From: Xiphydria camelus
Lineage: Eukaryota > Arthropoda > Insecta > Hymenoptera > Xiphydriidae
Reading direction: 5' to 3'
Length of the DNA: 64,000 nt
Assembly (NCBI GenBank): GCA_963678675.1
Contig: OY783198.1
Span: forward strand, 10,116,580-10,180,579
The position numbers and the translations under genes are program-made. Of this stretch, positions 34,240-41,159 are shown in pieces (within the stretch, counting starts at the first letter, position 1; the number at the start of each line of letters is the position of its first letter). The notes below the pieces were generated by a model. The model saw only the letters and a list, made by a program, of their open reading frames with translations, was not told the origin of the DNA and searched no databases.

Positions 34240-35286
34240 TTGTATTATTTCATTACAGTATTTTAGGTAATCTTGATCTCTTCGTCTGCATAGAGGATCA
34301 AAAAGAACTTCGTGGAATTTCTGCATTTTGGGATATCACTAGAGAGTCGTATTGGTGTAGAACGACAATTATCGAGCCTAATAGCGACAAAACTGTAGCA
34401 ACGGTCGTTCTCGATCTACCTGATTTCGGTCGAAAGTCTACGGTAGACGTATTCGGAACGATATGTTACCAAATGGATGCCAAGCAGCTTCAAGCACCGG
34501 TTCCGAGCATTCGAATATCAATCGAGAAAATAATCGATAAATCTTACGATTTGAAATTTTCTACCGAAGTTACGTACGACCTTTTGGCTGTAAAAGCTGT
34601 CTCCACTTTCGAGAGGACTGTGGATATTCGGTTTCTGTCCGATATCGGATGCCTGTTCTCTTTCCTGACGAAGGTCTCGTTCAAGGAAGTCGTCTCTAAT
34701 ATCTATGTGACCAGAGTGCAGGGGCTTCTGAAATACTGCGTGTTTGAAATTCTACTATGTGCGGATGAAGAAACAAATATCAGGATTTGCTCAAGGTATG
34801 TGATGCGCGGAGTTTCCTGTTACTGTCCAGTGTCACTTTTTGAACTTACACATTTTTAAAATTTTATTAAAGGCGGAGAATGATAAAGAAATCGTTCTGT
34901 ATCCATATGTATTAACTATCAGTTTTCATTAAACTTGCATCATATTCATTATAAATAGGAGTCGTAGTAAACTCATTTCTTAAAAGTACCTTTATCAGAT
35001 TTCTAAACTTAATGATTCCGTAAAATGGATATCAATTTTTCTAAAACGTCAAGGGAAACTGAGATTTTTAATTCATTTTTCGTTTGCTCACAGATCCGTC
35101 GCGCAACTAAATGTAATTCTACATTTACTACACGAAGAGTTTCCGAATATCGAGATAATTTGCTATGAAGATACCCTGAAAAATGCAGCTGCCGCTATGG
35201 AACATGAATTAGTATTATTGCTTACCATGGAAAATTTATCTGAACTTCGGAAAGCTAGAATAAAGACTGACTTTTTGATTCCTTAA
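18419..35286 (+). CDS. Four-exon gene, uncharacterised 371-aa protein
   Basis: Reconstructed from exons 18419-18655, 20472-20620, 34259-34795 and 35094-35286. Phases agree at every junction (0; 2 to 1; 2 to 1), each intron is GT-AG, and the total is 372 codons including the stop. The N-terminus is acidic, then residues about 26-66 are rich in E, K and L with heptad-like spacing (probable coiled coil), then a DSDNE stretch, then exon 2 with TGTWVRIVDDKWVLGI, then a mostly beta/alpha-like body without known catalytic motifs. I do not recognise the family; a structural or complex-subunit role is only an inference from the coiled coil. Intron 2 (13.6 kb) is filled with transposons. AATAAA follows at about 35482. 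Confidence 0.8.
18656..20471 (+). other. Intron 1 of the four-exon gene
   Basis: AT-rich intron with a 17-base C run at about 19303-19319. No transposon ends are recognised. Confidence 0.6.
20472..20620 (+). CDS. Exon 2 of the four-exon gene
   Basis: Acceptor ATATTTTACAG at 20471, donor ACG|GTAGGT at 20621. 49 codons plus two bases: a basic stretch (GKPVLKKKRIKSLAKN) then TGTWVRIVDDKWVLGINL. Phase 0 at entry matches exon 1, and phase 2 at exit matches exon 3, where CG+T gives arginine. This phase match is the main evidence for linking the exons. Confidence 0.75.
20933..21007 (-). CDS. Transposon 5' exon, left arm
   Basis: ATG at 21007 (- strand) opens MASIIIECGFESIQINSFRG and continues to a candidate donor, CAAAAG|GTAAAT, after 25 codons. 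The open frame itself runs on to 20720. The right arm holds the identical exon. The protein family is unknown; it is probably the start of a transposase. Confidence 0.4.
21180..21379. mobile_element. Harbinger-type MITE with GGGGGAGGTTACACG ends
   Basis: GGGGGAGGTTACACGTTCAG at the left mirrors CTGAGCGTGTATCCTCCCCC at the right, flanked by TAA at 21177-21179 and 21380-21382. The interior is built of CAGTC/GACTG words. Non-coding, 200 bp. Confidence 0.85.
21910..22175. repeat. Hairpin unit with CCGGG..CACGGATTCTG ends
   Basis: One full unit (about 21955-22175) and the tail of another: ACACCCCGGTTCACGGATTC at the left, AAATCCGTGAACCCGGGTGT at the right, with ATTAATTATTCATTGGTTAG inside. Same family as the tandem array at 28325-28990. 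Confidence 0.8.
22333..22900. repeat. Foldback element with GTTAAGTAAGAGCGTGT arms
   Basis: GTTAAGTAAGAGCGTGT near the left mirrors ACACGCTCTTACTTAAC near the right. The arms of about 265 bp meet around 22610 (CACTGTGAAG/CTTCACAGTG near the centre). The arms differ by scattered substitutions. Non-coding. Confidence 0.85.
23425..23537 (+). pseudogene. THAP first exon, left arm
   Basis: MVMCFMRDCKHYSDRNLCKF then VTFPADLQEGRKWINMI: the C-x4-C and W of a THAP zinc finger, ending at a donor ATAAG|GTAATA. The usual VP between the cysteines is replaced by MR. The C-x2-H half would lie in a downstream exon that is absent here. Confidence 0.7.
24121..24233 (-). pseudogene. THAP first exon, right arm
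   Basis: Inverse copy starting at 24233 (-): MVMCFVPDCKHYSD, then an in-frame TGA, then NLCKFFTFPADLQERRKWIN. It keeps the canonical VP of THAP domains that the left arm has lost, but has gained a stop, and the donor reads AAAGTAAT. Confidence 0.7.
24652..24868 (+). repeat. 217 bp direct repeat, copy 1, with CTCF-like motif
   Basis: Appears identical to 25432-25648. GC-rich; starts CTTTGGCGAAAAGAGCGATC and ends GGGCCGCCACAGT. It contains AGCGCCATCTGGTGG (24840-24854), whose complement CCACCAGATGGCGCT fits the CTCF core consensus at every position. It could be the terminal repeat of a short LTR/TRIM element or a recent duplication. Confidence 0.8.
25040..25335. repeat. Imperfect minisatellite (GCTGCCTGCGTGGGTCTAGC type)
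   Basis: Repeated blocks of GGCTGCTGCCTGCGTGGGTC plus GCATGGCCGTGTGTGTG with variable GCTGG spacers, lying between the two 217 bp direct repeats. Open frames across it are repeat translations, not genes. Confidence 0.75.
25432..25648 (+). repeat. 217 bp direct repeat, copy 2, with CTCF-like motif
   Basis: Second copy of 24652-24868, including the CTCF-consensus site at 25620-25634. No TG..CA termini or short target duplication could be defined, so LTR status is unproven. Confidence 0.8.
25921..25995 (+). CDS. Transposon 5' exon, right arm
   Basis: Identical 25-codon start to 21007 (-), with the same donor-like AAAAG|GTAAAT. The frame stays open for 64 codons. Preservation without substitutions suggests recent duplication or gene conversion of the arms. 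Confidence 0.4.
26130..26496 (+). mobile_element. Short THAP-element remnant
   Basis: The right end CCAGCCCACCTAATT resembles the CCAGCCAACCT end of the element at 11250-12784. ATG at 26361 opens MVFLCVVPNCKNK, a THAP C-x4-C start, then a TAA. The rest of the gene is deleted. Confidence 0.6.
26501..27620. mobile_element. Harbinger-type element with GGCTGTGTTCCAAT ends
   Basis: GGCTGTGTTCCAATCCGAC at the left mirrors ATTGGAACACAGCC at the right, flanked by TTA at 26498-26500 and 27621-27623. Subterminal TAGTACGTAG/CTACGTACTA words lie near both ends. No transposase is visible; a nested palindrome occupies the middle. Confidence 0.85.
26888..27140. repeat. Palindromic MITE nested in the Harbinger element
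   Basis: GTTGAATCGTTGGTT near 26893 mirrors AACCAACGATTCAAC near 27122. The arms include TACGGTAAAAAAATTTCCCC and TTGACGTAAAGAAATATTAT and are almost perfect over about 85 bp on each side of a short AT loop. Confidence 0.85.
28010..28134. repeat. Small hairpin around GATTCCAACCGGTCGGAATC
   Basis: CTATACACAATCAAA at the left mirrors TTTCATTGTGTATAG at the right, and the centre AAGATTCCAACCGGTCGGAA is itself palindromic. Non-coding. Confidence 0.65.
28325..28990. repeat. Tandem array of three palindromic hairpin units
   Basis: Three units of about 220 bp (28325-28545, 28546-28765, 28765-28990). Each starts with a CCCGG/CCGTG..CACGGATTCTG end and finishes with its inverse (CAGAATCCGTGAGCCCGGGTGT in the second). 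Each unit has TTTAAA-type arms and an ATTAATTGTTCATTG-like core. Adjacent units share the GTACACCC junction. A related pair is at 21910-22175. Confidence 0.85.
29030..29919. other. Intronic AT-rich sequence, nothing recognised
   Basis: No exon or element end found. Part of intron 2 of the four-exon gene. Confidence 0.4.
29920..30833 (+). mobile_element. IS630/Tc1-mariner-type element with ~310 bp terminal inverted repeats
   Basis: CAGGGTGGGGCATTAACTAT at the left is mirrored at the right (ATAGTTAATGCCCCACCCTG), flanked by TA at 29918-29919 and 30834-30835. The inverted arms extend to about 30235 and 30525. Between them sits the C-terminal third of a transposase. Arms this long are unusual for Tc1/mariner and suggest inverted duplication of the 3' end. 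Confidence 0.85.
30258..30596 (+). pseudogene. DDE transposase C-terminal fragment
   Basis: The frame reads WIGRGGPISWPARSPDLTPL then DFFLWGTLKDKVYKE, including the conserved 'SPDLTPLDFFLWG' block that carries the third catalytic aspartate in insect Tc1-like/IS630 transposases, then a C-terminal helix-rich part. No start or upstream catalytic residues are present. Confidence 0.8.
31332..31623 (-). pseudogene. Mariner transposase C-terminal part, left
   Basis: The - strand resumes at VTRQKLRELGWEVLMHPPYS then PDLAPSDYHLF (third catalytic aspartate), has a stop near 31508, and continues to KLPLKWQQIIEQNGAYLTQI at the C-terminus. It joins in frame to the segment at 32868 once the nested element and one TA are removed. 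Confidence 0.82.
31626..32865. mobile_element. Undescribed TA-target element with TTGGGATCTGACATG ends
   Basis: TTGGGATCTGACATG at the left mirrors CATGTCAGATCCCAA at the right, flanked by TA (31624-31625, 32866-32867). Removing it and one TA restores the mariner reading frame across the junction (ARPHICL|VTRQKL), so the boundaries are exact. The 1.24 kb interior has no transposase I recognise. It is richer in GC than its host, with a CCCAAATGCGAGAAGCATTTGGG hairpin at 32729-32751. Confidence 0.75.
32868..33085 (-). pseudogene. Mariner transposase middle part
   Basis: The - strand shows DRLKLVTDQKRPELANRKGV then VFHQDNARPHICL, with the second catalytic aspartate, plus several stops upstream. 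The frame is cut after ARPHICL by the nested element. Confidence 0.8.
33093..33217 (+). pseudogene. Duplicated mariner transposase 3' end, right arm
   Basis: The + strand reads DQDFYERGIMKLPLKWQQII then EQNGGYLTQIGQSETY and a stop, the inverse copy of the left arm's C-terminus with a few substitutions. Confidence 0.8.
33268..34258. other. 3' part of intron 2
   Basis: AT-rich with a (CA)n run at 34206-34235 just before the exon 3 acceptor. No other feature. Confidence 0.5.
34259..34795 (+). CDS. Exon 3 of the four-exon gene
   Basis: Acceptor TTTCATTACAG just after a (CA)n run; donor TCAAG|GTATGT. It encodes about 179 residues beginning ILGNLDLFVCIEDQKELRGI. Codon usage and the absence of stops over 537 bp support real coding sequence. 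Confidence 0.8.
35094..35286 (+). CDS. Exon 4 (last) of the four-exon gene
   Basis: Acceptor TTGCTCACAG at 35093; AG+A restores arginine, then SVAQLNVILHLLHEEF onward to the stop TAA at 35284-35286. The C-terminus is alpha-helical in character (DTLKNAAAAMEHELVLLLTM). Confidence 0.8.
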
Positions 35287-35857
35287 AGAAGTTATTTCAC
35301 AAGGGAACCCATTTATAGATTTGTTGATGTCATTTATAGATTTTTATTAAATGTGATATGATCGTAAATTGAGTTAAAGTATTCGAAACATATTTTTACA
35401 CAAGCTGTAGGTGAATACAAAATTTGAAAATAATCCATGGAATTTGCTATTAAAATTACGAATGAGATGAGTTACGATAATAAATAAATTTTTAGATTTA
35501 AAATTTTAATATTCAAATTAAATTGGATTTTAATGTAAATTAAATTAATTTATTTGGTTTATCAGAGTCTTGAAATCTGTCAAAAAATTTCCGATCATTC
35601 TCATTTAATATATGAAGGTATATAAGTCGTAATAAAATAAAAGTACTGGAAAATATTTTTAGAAAGTTAAATGTTTTACGTGACATTATTTATTAATGTA
35701 TTGTTTCATATATAAAATGTTAAATTAAAAAAAGGCATTGAAATTGCCAAACGGAATGAATAAAATTGTTTTTTCAATGTGACCATCTGTGCGGCATCTA
35801 AGAAAAATATTATACTCGTTAATTGACGCATCACATTCTATTCTAGATAGATAGATT

Positions 35858-36236
35858 GTTTATTTTCAGCCAGCTGGCTTTGAAAAGGACTTGGTTTTAC
35901 ATTTCTAATTTCACTCACTCCTCTATCTCATGCATTTGTGCTCATTTTCTCTTTCTCCTTCTCTTTCTTCCTCAGCTCTATCATTCTTAGCCATCCTACC
36001 TTCTTGCTCGACGCCCCCTCACGTAAGATCTCCTCTTTCTTTAACTCCGTTCTCTCCAGAGTCTCACATTCATCCATATAGTGCTCCAACGAGCCGGCCG
36101 CTTTCTCACACAACAAACAGAGTCTGTCCCTGTCCTCCCTCCAGTACCTATTCCCTTCCTCCAAATTTCCGCACCTAACTTTTGCGATTAATTTCTGGCT
36201 TCCTCTCTCTCCTTTATACCTAAGGTACTGCGGCAA
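35858..36236 (-). pseudogene. 5'-truncated LINE, C-terminal end
   Basis: The - strand frame reads IAKVRCGNLEEGNRYWREDR then DRLCLLCEKAAGSLEHYMDE, the Cys/His cluster found at the C-terminus of many arthropod non-LTR retrotransposon polyproteins. A GATAGATAGATT tail at about 35845-35856 lies at its 3' end. Everything upstream (endonuclease, reverse transcriptase) is missing, typical of a dead-on-arrival insertion. Confidence 0.65.
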
Positions 36237-36958
36237 CCCGCTTATTGCTAGGCCCTTGTACCTATCGTTAAATTTACATTCTATTATATCTTATACCGTT
36301 ATAACCAAGGAGCAGTTTTTATTCAAGAGCGATTTTCATTCCTTGGGAGCAGCTATTAGCAAATATAAGAATGCTTATCGAATATTTTATCCCCTTTACA
36401 GTGACAAAAAGTTTAACTAAAACCGAAGTAAGATACCCTGGGATGTTTTCTTGTCCATTTAAATTAATCTTCAAATAGAACAGTAGAATATATTGCTTTA
36501 AAGAGTATTTTCACCGTAATCATTATTACTATGATAATGGGGTCGTCCCACAACTTTTATTTACTTCATATTTAAAAAGTACACGATGTACTGATCTGCT
36601 TACTCATTAAACTATATGTGAAAATAATGATAATTTTATTGCAAACACGAGGGCAAATCGGTCATAAATCACGGTTGCCAGGCTTTGAAATTTATTGGAG
36701 CTAGCCAAGATGCGCGTACTACGTAGGTACTATAAGATTCGGTACCTACGATAGAATAGGACGCAACATAGCAACTGAGCGCGACGCGACTGCTGGATGA
36801 GAGAGAGTGCGTATGCTGTTTCCTCGTACGATTGAAAAAGATAACACTACTGAAGAATGCCGAGAAAAAGCGACTACGAGCCACTCGCTGTTTACATCCC
36901 TCAGTTTGCGGAAAAATACGTGCTCCGTTATTACATTTATTACAATAAATGTTCTAAA

Positions 36959-37146
36959 AATGACTAAAAAGTGTTTTTTTGTGTAACTCAACTGATTCTG
37001 TAATTGACTTTCGCGATGAAACCTTTAAGAATTGTTTATTAAAGTTAGCTTTTCGTAAAGAGAAAAATTTTAAATACAATGAGGTCAATAAGTTAACCAA
37101 CGAGGAACTTGATTTTGTTGGTTATCACTCCACGTGCTACAAATAA
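36959..37146 (+). pseudogene. N-terminal fragment of an unknown transposon protein
   Basis: MTKKCFFV then a frame break, then DETFKNCLLKLAFRKEKNFK and ELDFVGYHSTCYK before a stop. The 'GYHS.CY' ending resembles the start of several insect transposon-derived proteins of unknown class. The downstream part is deleted. Confidence 0.4.
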
Positions 37147-37159
37147 GTGACTGTTTTAA

Positions 37160-37570
37160 ACAAAATATATAATGAAGATTTTAGGCTACAAGGATGAAGC
37201 ATGTCGGATTTGCGGAGAAGGGAAGGAAGATTTAGACTATGTGATAAGTTGCGGGAAAGCTAGAGAAACAGCAAGGAAGGAAACGTTGGCAAAACTAGAG
37301 ATGAGGCTGGACGGGGACGAGGGCGAGGGTGAGGGAAGGACGAATCTAGAAAAAATCGTGGAAATGCTAAAAGGTGAACCGAGCCTAGAGTTATGCGAAA
37401 TTACGAAGAACTTTGAGAAATTAGCACGAGGAAAAGCTTTAGAAAAGTGTGGAAACGAGCCAAGAACGGTATAGTTCACTGGAGCAGAATCGCGGTAAAA
37501 ATAGTATAAGAGTTTGTAAAAAACTGTAGGTATATACTGAAATAAACTACTACTACTACGACTACTATAA
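37160..37570 (+). pseudogene. 5'-truncated LINE tail nested in the 2.3 kb element
   Basis: The + strand frame at 37172-37474 reads ILGYKDEACRICGEGKEDLD, the C-x2-C cluster at the C-terminus of a non-LTR retrotransposon protein, then a helical tail. A 3' untranslated stretch ends in AATAAACTACTACTACTACG at about 37541-37560, a simple-repeat tail typical of such LINEs. Confidence 0.7.
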
Positions 37571-38074
37571 TGAAGATTTTTAATAATTTTGTTACAAATC
37601 TTGAAGTAAATACATAATAAATTTTGTTAAAAATTATCACTTATAATATCCCTAGTGCAGAAGTATTGCCGGAAACTTTTTGAGGTGGCGAATATATATA
37701 TTTTGAAAAAAGAATTTTTTAAAAATAATCGGCATCGAGAAAAAATTTCCAAAAATAATTAATTGGTATACGTGGAATATTCTTTAAGAAAATTTCACAC
37801 CGGGGTAAAATTAATTTAGGATTTAGTCTTAATGACAGTTTGAAATAAAAATATTAAGCTAAATCAAAATTGTGACTTGTGTCAAAGGAGGCTAATGTCA
37901 TTACTGGTATTTATAGGGATTCTTAAAATATAATAAATAAAGTATTTTACGTGTAAAAATGCTATATCTAACTCTTTTTATTATATATCCCTGCAACAAA
38001 AAATTTTGCGTACCTACTATTTATGTCAATTCCATGTGGTTTAATGCAACTCATCCTGACTATGTAAAATTGCG

Positions 38075-38254
38075 CCCTCTGAAAACTGCGGTTGGTTATT
38101 AGATAGTTATTTAAAATCAACAGGATTTGTTGGGGACCAAACACCCCATTTGAAAATAGACGCTATTTTACAAATTGCTGAAAAGGATAATGATGACGAT
38201 TCTTCAGAATTAGAGGATAATCACCTAACTCCTGATGAATCGGATTCTGAATAA
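38075..38254 (+). pseudogene. C-terminal fragment of the unknown transposon protein
   Basis: ENCGWLLDSYLKSTGFVGDQ then DAILQIAEKDNDDDSSELED and DESDSE before the stop: an acidic tail like that at 48480-48528. Presumably the same gene as 36959-37146 with its middle deleted. Confidence 0.4.
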
Positions 38255-39088
38255 TACTTAGTAACTAGACCATTTGCACGCGCAAGCGCGCGCCTAAAAC
38301 GTATTTCATAACAACATTTACATTTACTTCAACACTACTTTTATCAAATTGAATTTTCCCGCTTTAACTATCGAATACTATATCGATATCGATTATCAAC
38401 TTACTAGTGGGGATAGGTGACCACGACTTTCGATTAAAATATTGAATTAAGATTGTTATTGTATTCATTGTTTTATAATAAAGTTTTTTACGCCATCAAT
38501 TTGTTAATGATTTTTTATCGCTTTCTAAAAAATGTAATTTTTCTGTTTGTTTGCTGTGGTATTTTTATAGAACACATATTATTATTCTGATAGAAATATT
38601 TGTATTTCACTATCCATGGTATTTAATTGAAAAATTATTTGAAAAATCTTTCTCACGTTTTAATATTTAATATTTAATTTAAAGCAATTAAAAGTTTACT
38701 GCCAGTACCTACTCCATCGCACCGAATAATACGCGCAATGCTTCTCGGTCGCGTATCTTCGCTAGCTCCAATTTTTTAATTTCAAAGCCTGGCAACCGTG
38801 ATTCATGGCCGATTTTTTGCAAGCAACCTTATACCATCGTGTTTGCAATAAAATTATCATTATTTTCACATATAGTTTAATGAGTAAGCAGATCAGTACA
38901 AATTGCTTATATCAAGCTCACCTGTTTATTCCTGGCAACCCAGTAATAGGAACAGAAAAAGGTAGGCAACCTTATTTTTACATGTTCCTTATGCTTTGTA
39001 CTTTCAATTGATATTAACTTCATTTGGTAAGTCTTGAACATATTTTATCAGGCAACCCATTCGTGATATATTCGTTAACGTATTTTAG

Positions 39089-39455
39089 GTTTGATAAAAA
39101 ATACTTTTCATCCTGTAAGAGCAGATGGGTGAAGGACGCTTCTAGTTCGGATCGCTGTTTCCGTTTCTACAGCCTCATCGACACGGATTGGAGCGCTAGA
39201 CTAACGGTGGAGATGCTGGAGACGGAGTGGACCTGTCCGAGCTGCAACATTCATATAATAATCCTCAACAGTATCGAAAAGCTGCAACACCAGAGCGTTT
39301 GTTCGAAGCCGAATCCAGAGAAAACAGCCGCGAAGATCGACACCGGCGCGCACAAACCGAACAGCAAACCCTACGAGTGTCGCGAGTATAAAAAGACGCT
39401 GTACCTCACGCCCATCGAAATACTGAAGCACAAGAGGCAACACCCCGCTACTTGA
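39089..39455 (+). CDS. Terminal exon with zinc fingers, possibly DHX34-like
   Basis: The frame after an acceptor CGTATTTTAG encodes about 121 residues to a TGA at 39453-39455. It contains WTCPSCNIHIIILNSIEKLQ..H..C (a C2HC-type pattern) and YECREYKKTLYLTPIEILKH..H, where the second cysteine is replaced. A 'LTPIEILKHKR.H' ending resembles the C-terminus of DHX34-type RNA helicases as I recall it; this is a tentative family call. No helicase exons are found upstream, where a transposon and an unrelated gene lie, so it may be an orphan duplicate. It ends 148 bp from the PIGV stop, tail-to-tail. Confidence 0.5.
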
Positions 39456-39603
39456 AGGAATTGCTTTTCACGTGGAGAACCTGTACATACGATGTGATGA
39501 CGATTTTAATGATAAATTATTTTCCGTACAATCGTTGGGAGTCAACAATTAGATATGCATATCGAGCGTCGTACAAGTTTCTTAATGAGATAGAGCTTAC
39601 GCG

Positions 39604-41067
39604 CTAAGTCCAAGGCAAAAAATTCGAAAATGCGAAGCAGCCTAACACCAAATATCCCAAGAAGTACGATAAAATTAATTTGTCGGACGTGGTGTAAGTT
39701 TCCTGTCGCATGAAGAAAACTTTCCTTCGCGAGCGAAGATTCTCCGGCTCGTCGCAATTCGAGTCCTTCGGTTCGAAGGACATCTCGAACGCGCAATACC
39801 AGTACAACAAGGGACTCGCCGACGCCAATAGCCGCGTACTCACTTGAATGTGTACGAATAAAATGCAAAATAGCGTTAAGAAGAGTCCGTGCGCCACGAA
39901 CACGAACATTTCCGCGGGATACTTCCTCACCGCGGCCATCTTCGAGCCTTCAACGCTCCGCGCAAGACCCAGCGTGTACAGTTGCTCTCTGTGTTCGACG
40001 AGAAACTCGACGCTGTAATTCAGCAGCACGTACAACACTGGAAACGCGAGGATGAAGTTCGGCAGCTGCTTGAACTCGTAGTAGTTTAAGAATCCCACGT
40101 TCCAGTATTTCTGTTGGATGTAGGAGTACGCCATCGGCGCAGTACCGTGACACCATGGTAAGTCGCGATCGCCGGGGACGATTAAATCGTTCTTTGACGC
40201 GTACTCCAGAACGTCGATCGGCACCGACGACGTGTCCAGCGCGCTCGCGCAGAAAATCGCGAAATTGTAGCACTGGAGCAACGCGAAGGGAACAAGAGAT
40301 AGAAATATAACGTTTATGATCCACAAGCAACCGACGAGGAGGATTTTGATGGACGGCCATAGATCCGTCGATCGTCGTCGACAAGCGAGGGCGAATCTTG
40401 GACCGTCAACACTCAATAAACGTCGGAGCCAGGCGTGAAAGGGAAACCCGACGTTTATCAGGCCGTTCGACCGTACGAGCGCCGAGAGGCCAATGGGCAG
40501 AAATACGCTCGTCTCGTCGTGCTTCAGCATGGCGTAGAATGTGAAATACGCGAACATCGACTCCGTGTACATGGCGGAGAAGAATATACTGGCGGGGTTT
40601 ACGCAATAAAGTATCGCCGCTTTATAAGCGATGATCGGATTTCTCAACACTCTCACGCCGAGATCGTAGAGGACGACCGCGGACTTGACGAAGCACGCGT
40701 AACTGATCAGCGTCGCGGCGATCATCATAGCACTGCGCTCGTCGAAGACGACCAGTATCCTCTGCAAAATGAACGCAACGTAGCGCACGGACAACGGATA
40801 CAGGGGTAAGAACGCCAAGGTGTTCTCGTACGTGTAACCGTACTTGGCGATGTACATGTAATACTGCGAGTCCCATCTCGCGAGCCCTCCCAACGCACGA
40901 TCTACTATTCTATCGAACACTGACGGTAGCTCGTGCGCGTTCAGGAGACCCGTGAAGGCGTCCGCTTCGTGGTCGGGGCATATTGAGTTGAATAGCAACT
41001 GCAGGAGGAAAACTAGAGCGCGAGATGTTACCGCGAACCAAAACACCTTCTCTCTCGGACCGTACAT
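39604..41067 (-). CDS. PIGV: GPI mannosyltransferase 2 (PIG-V)
   Basis: Encodes the ER-membrane mannosyltransferase that adds the second mannose to the glycosylphosphatidylinositol anchor precursor, using dolichol-phosphate mannose. 487 aa, close to the usual length of about 490. Family landmarks: MYGPREKVFWFAVTSRALVF start, RWDSQYYMYIAKYGYTYENT near residues 64-83 with the lumenal acidic residue, NPASIFFSAMYTES near 156-169, LVRSNGL near 197-203, YYEFKQLPNF, and QVSTRLLASASPLLYW near the C-terminus, with multiple hydrophobic segments between. The frame is open 11 codons further, but only to a TTG after a stop, so ATG at 41067 is chosen. The gene is a single exon with no breaks and should be functional. 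Confidence 0.95.
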   Translation of the reverse strand: MYGPREKVFWFAVTSRALVFLLQLLFNSICPDHEADAFTGLLNAHELPSVFDRIVDRALGGLARWDSQYYMYIAKYGYTYENTLAFLPLYPLSVRYVAFILQRILVVFDERSAMMIAATLISYACFVKSAVVLYDLGVRVLRNPIIAYKAAILYCVNPASIFFSAMYTESMFAYFTFYAMLKHDETSVFLPIGLSALVRSNGLINVGFPFHAWLRRLLSVDGPRFALACRRRSTDLWPSIKILLVGCLWIINVIFLSLVPFALLQCYNFAIFCASALDTSSVPIDVLEYASKNDLIVPGDRDLPWCHGTAPMAYSYIQQKYWNVGFLNYYEFKQLPNFILAFPVLYVLLNYSVEFLVEHREQLYTLGLARSVEGSKMAAVRKYPAEMFVFVAHGLFLTLFCILFVHIQVSTRLLASASPLLYWYCAFEMSFEPKDSNCDEPENLRSRRKVFFMRQETYTTSDKLILSYFLGYLVLGCFAFSNFLPWT

Positions 41068-41138
41068 ATCGTTGAGTCGGATTTGCCCTTTTCCTACCAA
41101 TCCTTAGGCGACTCGTATACCTATTTCCAAATTATATT

Positions 41139-41156
41139 CACACGTACGTACGTGTG
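41139..41156. promoter_or_regulatory. Perfect 18 bp palindrome upstream of PIGV
   Basis: CACACGTACGTACGTGTG lies 72 bp 5' of the PIGV start codon, in the expected core-promoter or 5' UTR region. It includes two ACGT cores. A binding role is inference only. Confidence 0.3.
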
Positions 41157-41159
41157 CAT

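Larger units (their letters stand above)
36588..38906. mobile_element. 2.3 kb element with ~130 bp diverged inverted ends
   Basis: TACTGATCTGCTTACTCATT at about 36588 is mirrored at about 38880-38900, and the arms share CACGGTTGCCAGGCTTTGAA and AATAATGATAATTTTATTGC. The interior keeps the two ends of one + strand protein (about 36959-37146 and 38075-38254) and a LINE tail. The right arm has an extra ~15 bp block. The superfamily is not recognised. Confidence 0.65.

Noticed and set aside
39889..40809. + strand and alternative - strand frames within PIGV
   Set aside because: Shadows of the PIGV coding sequence; no homology or codon-bias support.
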